Shown here: in pieces, positions 1 to 9,488 of the stretch | Layout of the letters: every line of letters starts with the position of its first letter | How positions within the stretch are numbered: position 1 is the stretch's first letter | From: an uncultured Flavobacteriaceae bacterium | GTDB lineage: Bacteria > Bacteroidota > Bacteroidia > Flavobacteriales > Flavobacteriaceae | NCBI GenBank assembly: GCA_947502975.1 | Contig: CANNBV010000003.1 | Location: 310,001 to 374,000, forward strand | Direction: 5' to 3' | Length of the DNA stretch: 64,000 bases | The notes under the pieces: model-generated | The model's database searches: none | The model's input: only the letters and a program-made list of their open reading frames with translations | What the model was told of the DNA's origin: nothing | Translations under genes and position numbers: made by a program

Positions 1-2
1 TA

Positions 3-89
3 TATGAAAATGCTGGTCATGGTTGGGTTGGTTTAGAGTTATTAGATACCTGGAGTAAACTAAAAGTTTTCTTAGAAACATATTTATAG
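3..89 (+). CDS. alpha/beta-hydrolase fold esterase, C-terminal fragment
   Basis: Only the last 28 residues are inside the window, so the gene begins upstream of base 1. They read YENAGHGWVGLELLDTW and continue to a TAG stop at 87-89. The GHGW element followed by an amphipathic helix ending in FLETYL matches the end of BD-FAE / dienelactone-hydrolase type esterases. In that family the His of 'GHG' is the catalytic histidine of the Ser-Asp-His triad. Substrate cannot be judged from this fragment. The next gene on the same strand starts 42 bases later and may be co-transcribed. Confidence 0.6.
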   Translation, partial: YENAGHGWVGLELLDTWSKLKVFLETYL

Positions 90-131
90 TATTTTTATGT
101 AACATTTTAACTTTATACAAGTCTTTATATT

Positions 132-1094
132 ATGAAAAGACTGTGTCTTATATTATGCTTCTTTTTTGCTTGTATTTGTACTTTAATGGCAAATACAAAG
201 GCTACTCCACCCATTATTTTTCCTAAAGCTGAAGTATTAAATCAATATACGACACGTATTCCCTTTAAATTGATAGATCATTTAATCGTGGTTGAAGCAG
301 AACTTCAAGACAACAAGGGCAACTTTATTATCGATACAGGATCTGAGGCTTTAATTTTAAACAGCGTACATTTTGAGAATCATTACGCCTTTCAAAAAAA
401 AGAGATTAATGCTACTGGTGTTAACCAAACTTTAGACTATTCTTTCGAAAAGAAAATAGATGAATTTAATTTAAACGGATTTAGGCTTACAAATAAAGTG
501 TCTGATGTTATTAATTTATCACATATAGAACAAACGAAAAAAATTAAGCTGTTAGGCATTATTGGCTACAGTATTTTAAAAGATTATGAAATTTTTATTG
601 ATTTACATTTAAATCAGCTTACACTAACCAAAGTTGATAAACAAGGAAACCCTTTGAATGACAAGGTATATCTTGAAAAAATTGTTGATAGTTTAGATTT
701 TAAATTGAAAAAGCATACTATTGTTGTTGATGGGTTTATCAATAATCAAAAAGTAAAATTAGGTATAGATACTGCCGCTGAATTCAATCAGGTAAATAAA
801 AGTATCAATAAAAAAGCATTACAATATTTCACTCCTAAAAAACGATTGAAACTTCATGGGGCAAGTGGTAAAAATATTAGAGTTTTGGCAGGGAAATTGC
901 ACCGTGTTAAATTGAATGATAATATTTATTTTGGACCAATGTATACCGTTTTAACCAATTTAAATCATATGAATGAGGCTTTTGGTGTACAATTAGACGG
1001 TATTTTGGGTTATGAGTTTTTTGCTCAAAAGCGCACCATTATCAATTACAAGAAAGAAAAACTATATTTTATTGATTATCCTATCTCGTATTAA
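132..1094 (+). CDS. exported retropepsin-like aspartyl protease family protein
   Basis: A 320-residue protein with an N-terminal signal peptide (hydrophobic residues about 4-20). It carries two copies of the retropepsin-type active-site motif: FIIDTGSEALIL near residue 66 and LGIDTAAEFNQV near residue 212. Each is followed later by a hydrophobic-hydrophobic-Gly element (IIGYSIL, ILGYEFF). This is the layout of the Bacteroidota Asp_protease_2 family, in which both lobes come from one chain. The second copy has DTA in place of DTG/DTGS; DTA is seen in some active members. Targets are unknown, and it probably acts in the periplasm. Its TAA stop is followed with no gap by the ATG of the next gene, so the two are almost certainly co-translated. 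Confidence 0.75.
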   Translation: MKRLCLILCFFFACICTLMANTKATPPIIFPKAEVLNQYTTRIPFKLIDHLIVVEAELQDNKGNFIIDTGSEALILNSVHFENHYAFQKKEINATGVNQTLDYSFEKKIDEFNLNGFRLTNKVSDVINLSHIEQTKKIKLLGIIGYSILKDYEIFIDLHLNQLTLTKVDKQGNPLNDKVYLEKIVDSLDFKLKKHTIVVDGFINNQKVKLGIDTAAEFNQVNKSINKKALQYFTPKKRLKLHGASGKNIRVLAGKLHRVKLNDNIYFGPMYTVLTNLNHMNEAFGVQLDGILGYEFFAQKRTIINYKKEKLYFIDYPISY

Positions 1095-2051
1095 ATGAAG
1101 GTTTTAAAATCACATATAATTCTACTAGTCTTTGCTTTTATAAGTGTATCTATTTTTGCTCAAAAAGGATATAAGATAGAGAAAGATACTGTGACGTTTC
1201 GATTTGATGTTAGAGATTACTCTAAATTCACAAAAGAACACACAGGGCAACGATTAGAGTTTACTGATTTTGATATTGAAAATGTTGCAGTTTCTGGAGA
1301 ATTCAACTTATGGTCTAGAGAAGGTTGGAAAATGCAAAAGATAAGTGAATATATTTACGAGCTCAAAAAAAGCATTTCTGATTTTAATGATGCATTTGCT
1401 TGGGAATTTAAATACGTGATAAATAACGCTTATTGGGCAGAACCATCCCGAAAAGATGGTAATGTATCTAAAGCTATTAAAGATGGACATCGACTAAGGG
1501 GCGTTTATAATCTAAAAATGTACACCGCTTATCCTACTAATCAAGGCAATGCATCTTTTAAACTAAGAGGATTCAAAGACGCAAAAAAAGTGATTCTTGC
1601 TGGTTCTTTTAATAAATGGGATGAACATTTGTTTAAAATGAATAAAACACCTTATGGTTGGGAACTTACATTACAAATGAAACCAGATGTGTACCAATAT
1701 CGCTTTATTGTAGATGGTAAATGGATGGAAGATCCGCATAATCCAAGTAAAACTCCAAATGAATTCAATGAGTATAATTCTGTTTTAGATATTCAAGAAT
1801 ATACCACTTTTGCATTGGTTGGATTTCCGAATGCTAAGGAAGTAATTCTTGCTGGCTCATTTAATAATTGGGACGAACACAATCTAAAAATGGAAAAAAC
1901 AAATGAAGGTTGGGTATACTCTTTGCCATTATCTGGAGGAAAACATCACTATAAATTTATTGTAGATGGCAAATGGATGGAAGATCCTGACAATCCAGTT
2001 AGAGAATATGACGGAGAAGGTCATATTAATTCTGTTTATATGGTGAAGTAA
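1095..2051 (+). CDS. secreted protein with three glycogen-binding (CBM48/AMPK-beta-like) domains
   Basis: A 318-residue exported protein (signal peptide 1-22, ending in FAQ). It contains three tandem early-set domains of the CBM48 / AMPK-beta type, at about residues 60-140, 150-225 and 235-315. Domains 2 and 3 are close copies. Both contain VILAGSFN-WDEH, a Gly-Trp in the middle and the strand YRFIVDGKWMEDP or YKFIVDGKWMEDP. Domain 1 is more diverged (VAVSGEFNLWSREGWKM). These folds bind alpha-glucans or act as protein-interaction domains. No catalytic domain is attached, so this is a binding module or scaffold. The ATG directly follows the stop codon of the retropepsin gene. Confidence 0.72.
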   Translation: MKVLKSHIILLVFAFISVSIFAQKGYKIEKDTVTFRFDVRDYSKFTKEHTGQRLEFTDFDIENVAVSGEFNLWSREGWKMQKISEYIYELKKSISDFNDAFAWEFKYVINNAYWAEPSRKDGNVSKAIKDGHRLRGVYNLKMYTAYPTNQGNASFKLRGFKDAKKVILAGSFNKWDEHLFKMNKTPYGWELTLQMKPDVYQYRFIVDGKWMEDPHNPSKTPNEFNEYNSVLDIQEYTTFALVGFPNAKEVILAGSFNNWDEHNLKMEKTNEGWVYSLPLSGGKHHYKFIVDGKWMEDPDNPVREYDGEGHINSVYMVK

Positions 2052-2080
2052 CAAATCGTCAAAGGGTTCGTCATTATTGT

Positions 2081-2515
2081 ATGAAGAATCTTTTATGCTT
2101 CATTGTTTTTGTTTCATTCACTTCTGCTTATTCTCAAGATGAAAATTTAGATATAATTGGGAAGTGGAAAGTTATTGATATTGATAGTAAATATCTAAGC
2201 ACTTATTGTTTCAGCTCAATTACGCTCAACGAAATAAAACTAAATCTTAAAAAAGATTATTGTGGTGTATTTATTGAATTTTTAGACTCTAAAAGAATTC
2301 TTTATAGAGATAATAACGGTAAACTTCACCAGGAAAAAGATTGCTTACATTTTTTAAAAATTCAAGAATTTAAATGGGTTTTAGATGATAAAAAGAATTT
2401 TATATTAACTCATAAAGACAACGAAAGACGTATTAAAGTTAAATATCTTGATAAAAAAATCTATTTAAATTTTGCAAGGATAGTCTTTGAGTTAGAAAAA
2501 GTTAATTCTAATTAA
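2081..2515 (+). CDS. small secreted lipocalin-like hypothetical protein
   Basis: A 144-residue protein with a signal peptide (residues 1-18, ending AYSQ). The mature part opens with DIIGKWKVIDID, followed by alternating beta-strand-like segments rich in Lys and Asp. The 'GKW' near the mature N-terminus is typical of lipocalin-like DUFs in Bacteroidota, but nothing here fixes a function. It lies 29 bases after the glycogen-binding-domain gene on the same strand and may be the last gene of that small operon. It ends 4 bases before the convergent uvrD stop codon. Confidence 0.55.
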   Translation: MKNLLCFIVFVSFTSAYSQDENLDIIGKWKVIDIDSKYLSTYCFSSITLNEIKLNLKKDYCGVFIEFLDSKRILYRDNNGKLHQEKDCLHFLKIQEFKWVLDDKKNFILTHKDNERRIKVKYLDKKIYLNFARIVFELEKVNSN

Positions 2516-2519
2516 AAAA

Positions 2520-4883
2520 TTATCCTATTACCTCTAGCTTAGCAAATCGTAACAATAACTTCTTATTTCCACCAGTTTCAAACTTAATTTCAGCCTTAGT
2601 ATCAGCACCTTTACCTTCAATTTTAAGCACTTCGCCTTTACCAAAACGAATGTGTTTTACCAAATTTCCAACCACAAGTTTACTGTCAAAAAGGTTTGAG
2701 TTTGCATGACTCGTTTTAGAGACTGGTTTTAAGTTTTTAGGTGTAGAAACTTGATACTTTTCAGGTTCTTTTCGAGAAGTGCCTTTTTTAGCTTGAAATT
2801 GTTTCGCTGGTTTAAAACGTATTTTATTAGGAGAAGTAACCTTTTTAGTGGTTTCATCTGGATAAACATCACCAAAGATACTAGCATCTAACATTGGATT
2901 ATAACGTCGCTCTTCAATTGGAGTGACAATATCTAAATATTGCTCGTCTATTTCTTCAATAAACCTGCTTGGCTCTGAGTCAATAAGTTTTCCCCAACGG
3001 TATCGGGATAACGCATAAGTTAAATACGCTTGTTTTTCGGCTCTTGTTAAAGCCACATAAAATAAACGTCGCTCCTCCTCTAGTTCACTACGTGTATTCA
3101 TACTCATAGCACTAGGAAATAAATCTTCTTCTAAACCAACTACAAATACATATGGGAATTCCAACCCTTTGGCTAAATGAATGGTCATTAAAGCCACATG
3201 ATCACTATCACCTTTGTCTTTATCCATATCAGTGGCGAGAGCAACATCTTCTAAAAATTCAGCTAGAGACCCAGAGGCATCAGCTAATTCTTTTTGTCCT
3301 TCAACAAAATCCTTCATACCATTAAGAAGCTCCTCAATATTTTCCATTCGAGCAACACCTTCAGGTGTACCATCCTTATTGAATTCTCGAATTAAACCAC
3401 TACTCCTTGTGACATGTTCTGCCAATTCAAATACATCGGCAGTTTGATTCATCACTTGATAACTTTCAATAAGCGTAGCAAAATTATCAAGTTTGGTTTT
3501 AGTACCTGAGTTTATTTTGATATCAACTTTATCTAAGTTTTTAATCACATCAAAAATGGGTTTTCCATACCCATTAGCAGATACTACCAATTTATCAACT
3601 GTAGTTTGTCCAATACCACGAGGCGGGAAGTTAATAATACGCTTAAGTGCCTCTTCATCTGCAGGATTAATTACCAATCTCAAATACGAAAGCACATCTT
3701 TTATTTCTTTGCGTTGGTAAAAGGACAAACCTCCGTAAATTCTATATTTTATATCTCGTTTTCTAAGCGCATCCTCAATCGCACGAGATTGTGCATTGGT
3801 ACGATACAAAACTGCAAAATCGCTATTAGGAACGTGTTCTTGCATTTTAGTTTCAAAAATGGTGCTTGCCACATATCTGCCTTCATCACCGTCGGTTAAA
3901 GAACGATTTACTTTTATCTTTTCACCTTCATCATTTGCTGTCCAAACTATTTTTTCAAGTTTAGTCTGATTTTTATCAATAATAGAATTTGCAGCATTCA
4001 CTATGTTTTTAGTAGAACGATAATTTTGTTCTAAACGAAATACTTTTACATCGTCATAATCTTTCTGAAAATTCAGAATATTATTGATATTTGCACCTCG
4101 AAACGCATATATACTTTGTGCATCATCACCTACCACACATATATTTTGAAATTTATCAGATAGTGCTCTTACAATTAAATATTGGGAATGATTGGTATCT
4201 TGATACTCATCAACTAAAATGTATTTAAAGCGATTTTGATATTTCGCCAAAACTTCAGGAAACCGCGTTAAAAGCTCATTGGTTTTCAATAACAAATCAT
4301 CAAAATCCATGGCCCCTGCCTTAAAACAGCGCTCTACATATTCCTTATAAATATCACCCATTCTTGGTCGGCGTGCCATAGCATCTGCCTCAATTAATTC
4401 TGGGTTTTGAAAATAAGCGCGAACTGTAATTAAACTATTTTTATAAGAAGAGATACGAGAACGAATCTGTTTGTATTTGTAAATATCTTTATCAAGATTC
4501 ATTTCTTTGATAATCGAAGCAATCAACCTATCAGAATCTTGTGTATCATAAATCGTGAAATTACTTGGATACCCTAACCTATCTGACTCAATTCGCAAAA
4601 TTTTAGCGAATACAGAGTGAAATGTACCCATCCATAAGTTTTTTGCTTCACTTGCACCTACAATTGAAGCAATACGCTCTTTCATTTCTCGCGCAGCTTT
4701 ATTGGTAAAGGTTAAGGATAAAATATTAAACGGATCAATACCTTTGCTCATCATATAAGCAATACGATACGTGAGCACACGTGTTTTTCCAGAACCCGCG
4801 CCAGCAATAACTATCATTGGACCGTCTATCTGAATGGTTGGCTCTAATTGTGCACTATTTAATTGATCTAAATATTCTTTCAA
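2520..4883 (-). CDS. uvrD: ATP-dependent DNA helicase UvrD/PcrA
   Basis: A 787-residue superfamily 1A 3'-5' helicase acting in nucleotide excision and mismatch repair and in removing RNA polymerase or RecA. Motifs appear in order: Q-motif LNSAQ, Walker A GAGSGKT (28-34), Walker B VDEYQDTN, GDDAQSIYAFRGA, QNYRST, MTIHLAKGLEFPYVF and FYVALTRAE. The C-terminal end (VKHIRFGKGEVLKIEG) is the Tudor-like domain that contacts RNA polymerase in PcrA/UvrD. The start codon is TTG (complement of 4881-4883). Upstream in-frame codons contain no ATG, and the first internal ATG (Met23) would remove the Q-motif. The stop is 4 bases from the convergent small gene. Confidence 0.95.
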   Translation of the reverse strand: MKEYLDQLNSAQLEPTIQIDGPMIVIAGAGSGKTRVLTYRIAYMMSKGIDPFNILSLTFTNKAAREMKERIASIVGASEAKNLWMGTFHSVFAKILRIESDRLGYPSNFTIYDTQDSDRLIASIIKEMNLDKDIYKYKQIRSRISSYKNSLITVRAYFQNPELIEADAMARRPRMGDIYKEYVERCFKAGAMDFDDLLLKTNELLTRFPEVLAKYQNRFKYILVDEYQDTNHSQYLIVRALSDKFQNICVVGDDAQSIYAFRGANINNILNFQKDYDDVKVFRLEQNYRSTKNIVNAANSIIDKNQTKLEKIVWTANDEGEKIKVNRSLTDGDEGRYVASTIFETKMQEHVPNSDFAVLYRTNAQSRAIEDALRKRDIKYRIYGGLSFYQRKEIKDVLSYLRLVINPADEEALKRIINFPPRGIGQTTVDKLVVSANGYGKPIFDVIKNLDKVDIKINSGTKTKLDNFATLIESYQVMNQTADVFELAEHVTRSSGLIREFNKDGTPEGVARMENIEELLNGMKDFVEGQKELADASGSLAEFLEDVALATDMDKDKGDSDHVALMTIHLAKGLEFPYVFVVGLEEDLFPSAMSMNTRSELEEERRLFYVALTRAEKQAYLTYALSRYRWGKLIDSEPSRFIEEIDEQYLDIVTPIEERRYNPMLDASIFGDVYPDETTKKVTSPNKIRFKPAKQFQAKKGTSRKEPEKYQVSTPKNLKPVSKTSHANSNLFDSKLVVGNLVKHIRFGKGEVLKIEGKGADTKAEIKFETGGNKKLLLRFAKLEVIG

Positions 4884-5015
4884 GGTTTTCGCTTTTTCAA
4901 CATGTGAAAATAACCAATGTTTATGGCATATTTAGCTTGAATTATCAATAATTATAAACAATTATTTTTAATTAATTTTTGAATATCTTTAGGCTTAAAA
5001 TTTTTATATTTTAGT

Positions 5016-6287
5016 ATGTGTAGATTGTTAATAGTCTTTATTCTTTTTAGTACAATTTTTAGTTATGGGCAACACCATTTAACCGATGATTATGAATCTA
5101 TTGAAGATAAAGTAATTACATGGCGAAGACACTTTCATGAACATCCTGAATTATCTAACAGGGAGTATAAAACAGCCGAAGTTATTGCAAATCATCTAGA
5201 ATCTCTAGGATTAGAAGTAAAAACAAATGTAGCACATACAGGTGTTGTAGGCATCTTAAAAGGAAAGCGAGACGGAAAAGTGATTGCATTACGAGCAGAT
5301 ATTGATGCATTACCTGTTACAGAACGAAACGATTTACCTTTTAAATCTAAAGTAAAAACTACATTTTTAGATAAGGAAACTGGTGTAATGCATGCTTGTG
5401 GACACGATGCACATACTTCTATTTTAATGGGTGTAGCTGAGGTGCTTTCTAAACATAAAGACAAACTTAATGGTACGGTAAAATTTATTTTCCAACCGGC
5501 TGAAGAAGGCCCACCTCCAGGAGAAGCTGGTGGTGCAAAATTGATGATTAAAGAGGGCGTACTTAAAAACCCTGATGTAGATGCCATTTTTGGACTACAT
5601 ATTAGATCTGGAGTTGATGTTGGACAAATACACTATAAACCAGGCGGCGCGATGGCTGCTGTAGAACGTTTTACAATCAATGTAAAAGGTAAACAAACGC
5701 ATGGTTCTGAACCTTGGCTGGGTGTGGATCCTATTTTAATTGCTGCTAAAATTATTGATGGTTTACAAACCATTATTAGTCGTGAATCGGAACTTACGAA
5801 TGAGGCGGCTGTAATTAGTATTGGAAAAATTACTAGTGGTGTTCGATTTAATATTATTCCTGAAAGTGCAGAACTTATAGGTACTATAAGAACCCTAGAC
5901 CCAAAAATGAAAACCCATATTATTAAACGTATGGAAGCAATGGTAAGCACAATTGCTAAAGCATATGGTGGTGAAGCTTCAACAACTTTCGAAAATTTTA
6001 CAGCAGTTACATATAACAACCACCAACTGGTATCTATGATGTTGCCAACTTTAGAAAAAGTGGCTGGAAAAGACAGTGTGGTTCAGATAAAAGCTGAAAC
6101 TATTGGTGAAGACTTTTCATATTATCAAGAACATATACCAGGGTTTTATTTCTATTTGGGAGGTAAACCTAAAAACACATTAAAAGCGCCTTTACATCAT
6201 ACACCTGATTTTTTAATTGATGAAAGTGGACTTATACTAGGAGTAAAAGCATTAACTCAAATAACTTTTGATTTTTTAAATAATTAA
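5016..6287 (+). CDS. exported M20D amidohydrolase (peptidase/aminoacylase family)
   Basis: A 423-residue zinc-dependent amidohydrolase related to HipO/IAA-amino-acid hydrolases and N-acyl amino acid deacetylases. A signal peptide (residues 1-19, ending SYGQ) sends it to the periplasm. Visible motifs are WRRHFHEHPELS, ALRADIDALPV, HACGHDAHTSILMG (metal ligands Cys, His and Asp), the catalytic pair in QPAEEG, and a C-terminal LHHTPDF His ligand. Length and motif order are those of the family. The likely substrates are N-acyl amino acids or small amides, and the exact one is not readable. It is followed after one base by the FMN glutamate-synthase-like gene, which suggests co-expression. Confidence 0.88.
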   Translation: MCRLLIVFILFSTIFSYGQHHLTDDYESIEDKVITWRRHFHEHPELSNREYKTAEVIANHLESLGLEVKTNVAHTGVVGILKGKRDGKVIALRADIDALPVTERNDLPFKSKVKTTFLDKETGVMHACGHDAHTSILMGVAEVLSKHKDKLNGTVKFIFQPAEEGPPPGEAGGAKLMIKEGVLKNPDVDAIFGLHIRSGVDVGQIHYKPGGAMAAVERFTINVKGKQTHGSEPWLGVDPILIAAKIIDGLQTIISRESELTNEAAVISIGKITSGVRFNIIPESAELIGTIRTLDPKMKTHIIKRMEAMVSTIAKAYGGEASTTFENFTAVTYNNHQLVSMMLPTLEKVAGKDSVVQIKAETIGEDFSYYQEHIPGFYFYLGGKPKNTLKAPLHHTPDFLIDESGLILGVKALTQITFDFLNN

Positions 6288-6288
6288 A

Positions 6289-7845
6289 ATGGAAAAAATT
6301 TTAGATTTTTTATTAGATATCCCTTGGTGGTTGTGGATTCTCATCGTTTTAGCAATAATCGCAATTCGAGATATTTTCCAAAGAAAACATACCATCATCC
6401 ATAATTTTCCTTTAGTTGGGCATTTACGATACATGTTGGAGAGTATAGGTCCAGAGATGCGTCAATATTTTGTGGCAAATAATAGAGAAGAATTGCCATT
6501 TAATCGTATAGAGCGAGGTTGGGTTTATGCATCGTCTAAAAAGGAGAACAACTATGAAGGTTTTGGTACGGATAGAGATATTTATGAGCATCAGCATATT
6601 TTTATAAACAATGCTATGATGCCATTTAAAATTAAAGAAGGTCATCCACACACCATCGACAATACATTTTTACCTTGTGCAAAAGTTATAGGAGCATATA
6701 ATAAACGTAAAAAACCATATAGACCAGCCTCAATAATCAATGTATCTGCAATGAGCTACGGGTCTTTATCTTCAAAAGCTATTGATGCTTTAAATAAAGG
6801 TGTTGCAATGGCAGATGCTTACCATAATACAGGAGAAGGCGGCTTATCTCCATATCATAGTAATGGCGGAGATGTCGTATTTCATTTTGGAACAGGTTAT
6901 TTTGGGGTACGCTCTAAAGATGGTGGTTTCTCTATGGAAAAAATGGTAAAACTGGTTGAAGACAATCCATTTGTAAGAGCTATAGAAGTCAAATTATCTC
7001 AAGGCGCCAAACCCGGTAAAGGTGGTGTATTACCTGGAAAAAAAATCACAAAAGAAATAGCAGAAATAAGAGGTGTTGAAGTAGGAAAAACAGTCCTCTC
7101 TCCTCCTACTCACAAAGCGTTTTCTACTGTACAAGAAATGGTAGATTTTATAGAATCTATTGCTGAAAATACAGGGCTGCCTGTTGGTATAAAAGCGGCT
7201 ATTGGAAAATTGGAACAATGGGAAGAGTTAGCAGATATCATGCTGAAAACTGGCAAAGGTCCAGATTTTATTACTGTTGATGGTGGCGAAGGTGGTACTG
7301 GTGCTGCGCCTCCAAGCTTCGCCGACCATGTGTCATTGCCTTGGGTGTATGGTTTTGCCGATATCTATAAGTTGTTCAAATCAAAAGGGTTGTGTGATCG
7401 AATTGTATTTATCGGTAGTGGGAAATTAGGTTTTCCAGCAAAAGCAGCAATGGCATTTGCTATGGGTGTAGATTGTATCAATGTAGCTCGAGAAGCCATG
7501 TTAAGTATTGGTTGTATACAAGCGCAAATTTGCCACACTAACCGCTGCCCTACTGGTATTGCAACACAAAGTAAGTGGTTGCAAAATGGTATAGACCCTA
7601 CTTTAAAATCGGTACGATTAGCACAATATTTTAAAACGTTTAGAAAAGAATTAGTAGAAATCACCCACGCTGCGGGATACGAGCATCCATGTCAGTTTAA
7701 AATGAGTGACATTGCTATGAATGTAGATGACCACAATTTATCAAAAGAACTAGATAAAGCATACATGTACAATAAAAAGCCTGTGCCTTTTGAAAGCATG
7801 CAACATCTTAAAGATTGCTTATATTTGGGAGGAAAACAAGACTAG
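6289..7845 (+). CDS. membrane-anchored FMN-binding glutamate synthase-family protein
   Basis: A 518-residue protein resembling the FMN-binding synthase half of the GltB large subunit, without the amidotransferase part. An N-terminal transmembrane segment (about residues 10-27) anchors it. Core motifs are NVSAMSYGSLSSKAI (FMN site), FITVDGGEGGTGAAPPSF, and a cysteine cluster spaced C-x5-C-x4-C in GCIQAQICHTNRCPTG, like the 3Fe-4S site of glutamate synthase. Such stand-alone proteins are widespread and their reaction is not firmly known. It starts one base after the M20D gene and is followed 18 bases later by a DUF gene. These three form an apparent operon. Confidence 0.85.
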   Translation: MEKILDFLLDIPWWLWILIVLAIIAIRDIFQRKHTIIHNFPLVGHLRYMLESIGPEMRQYFVANNREELPFNRIERGWVYASSKKENNYEGFGTDRDIYEHQHIFINNAMMPFKIKEGHPHTIDNTFLPCAKVIGAYNKRKKPYRPASIINVSAMSYGSLSSKAIDALNKGVAMADAYHNTGEGGLSPYHSNGGDVVFHFGTGYFGVRSKDGGFSMEKMVKLVEDNPFVRAIEVKLSQGAKPGKGGVLPGKKITKEIAEIRGVEVGKTVLSPPTHKAFSTVQEMVDFIESIAENTGLPVGIKAAIGKLEQWEELADIMLKTGKGPDFITVDGGEGGTGAAPPSFADHVSLPWVYGFADIYKLFKSKGLCDRIVFIGSGKLGFPAKAAMAFAMGVDCINVAREAMLSIGCIQAQICHTNRCPTGIATQSKWLQNGIDPTLKSVRLAQYFKTFRKELVEITHAAGYEHPCQFKMSDIAMNVDDHNLSKELDKAYMYNKKPVPFESMQHLKDCLYLGGKQD

Positions 7846-7863
7846 CCTTAACACAATCAATAT

Positions 7864-8385
7864 ATGGATTCAAGTAGAATTATAGATTTATTTTTATTTA
7901 CACTCCCAACCATAGTTACGGGATTAATTGCGTATTATTTCTTTAAGACACATACAGATAATGAAGATGGTCGCAGACGGTTTTTACTAAAGAAGGATTT
8001 GCAAACCACATCACTTCCTCTAAGACTCCAAGCATATGAAAGACTAACATTGTTCTTAGAACGAATCTCCCCAAATAAATTACTACTTAGAGTAAAGCCA
8101 ACATCCTCAAATAAAGATGCTTATGAATCTTTATTGATACAAAGCATTCAACAGGAAATGGAGCATAATTTAACACAACAAATTTATGTAAGCGAGAAAT
8201 GCTGGAGTGTGATAAGCACCGCAAAAAGTGCAACTGTTCAATTGATTAGAAAAGCTAATCTATCTGAAAAAACAGATTCTGCTGATAAACTTCGTGAAGT
8301 AATTTTAACTGAAATGATGGAGCGCCATTCGCCTAGCGATGCAGCTATTTCAATTTTAAAAGAAGAAGTTAGAGATTTGTGGTAG
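7864..8385 (+). CDS. conserved Bacteroidota hypothetical membrane protein (DUF7935-like)
   Basis: A 173-residue protein with one N-terminal transmembrane helix (about residues 8-26), then a soluble mostly helical region containing LPLRLQAYERLTLFLERI and a C-terminal acidic helix. I recognise the LRLQAYERL-type region as a conserved Bacteroidota family I recall as DUF7935, with no known function. It is the last gene of the apparent operon with the M20D hydrolase and the FMN protein. It ends 2 bases before the stop codon of the convergent patatin gene. Confidence 0.6.
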   Translation: MDSSRIIDLFLFTLPTIVTGLIAYYFFKTHTDNEDGRRRFLLKKDLQTTSLPLRLQAYERLTLFLERISPNKLLLRVKPTSSNKDAYESLLIQSIQQEMEHNLTQQIYVSEKCWSVISTAKSATVQLIRKANLSEKTDSADKLREVILTEMMERHSPSDAAISILKEEVRDLW

Positions 8386-8387
8386 TA

Positions 8388-9305
8388 TTATTTATCGTCT
8401 AATCGCAACTCATTAGATCGCGCTTGTTCACATCTGTTTTTTGCGTAATCCCAACCTTGTTGCCACCAAGATGTCATTAATTTTTTATTGAAAATCAATG
8501 AATTTTCGGTGAGCTTCGAAGGTGTATAGTAAAGATTTAGTTGAACGCCTCTATTTTTTGCAGCTAGTTTTCCAATAGTGACATCATTACGCTCTAGTTG
8601 ATCAGATAAGTGTCCAAATAAATTGATCATTAGTGAAAACGGATTCTTTCCTAAGACTTTATTGTATTCCATACTTTCAGATTCTAAAACTATAGCATCA
8701 ACTTCTGTAGCACCGCGTAAAATAGCTTCTCGTATAGGAATAACGCAGCCTAAACCACCATCGGCATATTCAAATCCATCCTTTTTCACCAAAGACATAA
8801 ATGGGATATAATTACAAGAAATCCAAATCCAATCGCAAAATTCATCATAACTATAATCTTTAATCGACTTATACTCTACTCTATTTTTCGAAAGATTAGA
8901 TACTGTCACTACAACATCATCTTTAGTTGCTTTTACTTTATTGAATTCATCAACAGTAAAATGTTTTTTTATATGACGTTTTAAAGCTTTACTCTCACCA
9001 AAAGTACGTTTCATTTTAATGAACTGCCAAAGTGTATTTAAAAAATCAATTGAAACAAACTCTCTATTTCCCTTTTTTCTAATAGTAAATGGATTTATAC
9101 TGAAGATGTCTCTTTGATTTACATTGGTATAAACATGATATATTTTATCAATTTCCCCAGCCGCAAGATGAGGCACCAATAAACTTCCTGTAGAGGTTCC
9201 CAAAAACATATCATAATCACGTCCCTCAACTTCCATTAAATATTGAGCAACACCACCAGCATATGCGCCTTTACTTCCTCCTCCTGATATAACTAGGGCT
9301 TTCAT
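8388..9305 (-). CDS. patatin-like phospholipase
   Basis: A 305-residue patatin-family lipid acyl hydrolase with a Ser-Asp dyad. The oxyanion loop VISGGGSKGAYAGG is at residues 5-18, the nucleophile elbow GTSTG is near 50, and the catalytic Asp lies in DGGLG near 185. I chose the ATG at 9303-9305 because the protein then begins MKALVISGGG, as family members do. The open frame extends 25 codons further to a TTG, but those residues (MQMNIYVMMPLICR) do not look like part of the fold. Without them there is no signal peptide, so the enzyme is probably cytoplasmic or exported by another route. It is divergent from the giant adhesin gene. Confidence 0.85.
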   Translation of the reverse strand: MKALVISGGGSKGAYAGGVAQYLMEVEGRDYDMFLGTSTGSLLVPHLAAGEIDKIYHVYTNVNQRDIFSINPFTIRKKGNREFVSIDFLNTLWQFIKMKRTFGESKALKRHIKKHFTVDEFNKVKATKDDVVVTVSNLSKNRVEYKSIKDYSYDEFCDWIWISCNYIPFMSLVKKDGFEYADGGLGCVIPIREAILRGATEVDAIVLESESMEYNKVLGKNPFSLMINLFGHLSDQLERNDVTIGKLAAKNRGVQLNLYYTPSKLTENSLIFNKKLMTSWWQQGWDYAKNRCEQARSNELRLDDK

Positions 9306-9488
9306 AAGATGTATTAATGGATAAATATAGTCAATAAGTCTACATATTAAAGGCATCATTACATAAATATTCATTTGCAAACCTTAAGCTTGGTATTTTA
9401 TAGAGAATAAATACGTTACCCCGAATTTTTCAACGTAAGCTAAAAAGAATATATATTTTAGAGAACGCTATTAACCTAACTATTATTT

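Noticed and set aside
3214-3899. Several plus-strand open frames inside uvrD
   Set aside because: They are antisense shadows of a gene with all helicase motifs on the minus strand.
9306-9380. 25-residue upstream extension of the patatin gene
   Set aside because: It begins at TTG and translates to MQMNIYVMMPLICR-type sequence unlike the family. The patatin fold starts at MKALVISGGG, so the ATG at 9305 was used.
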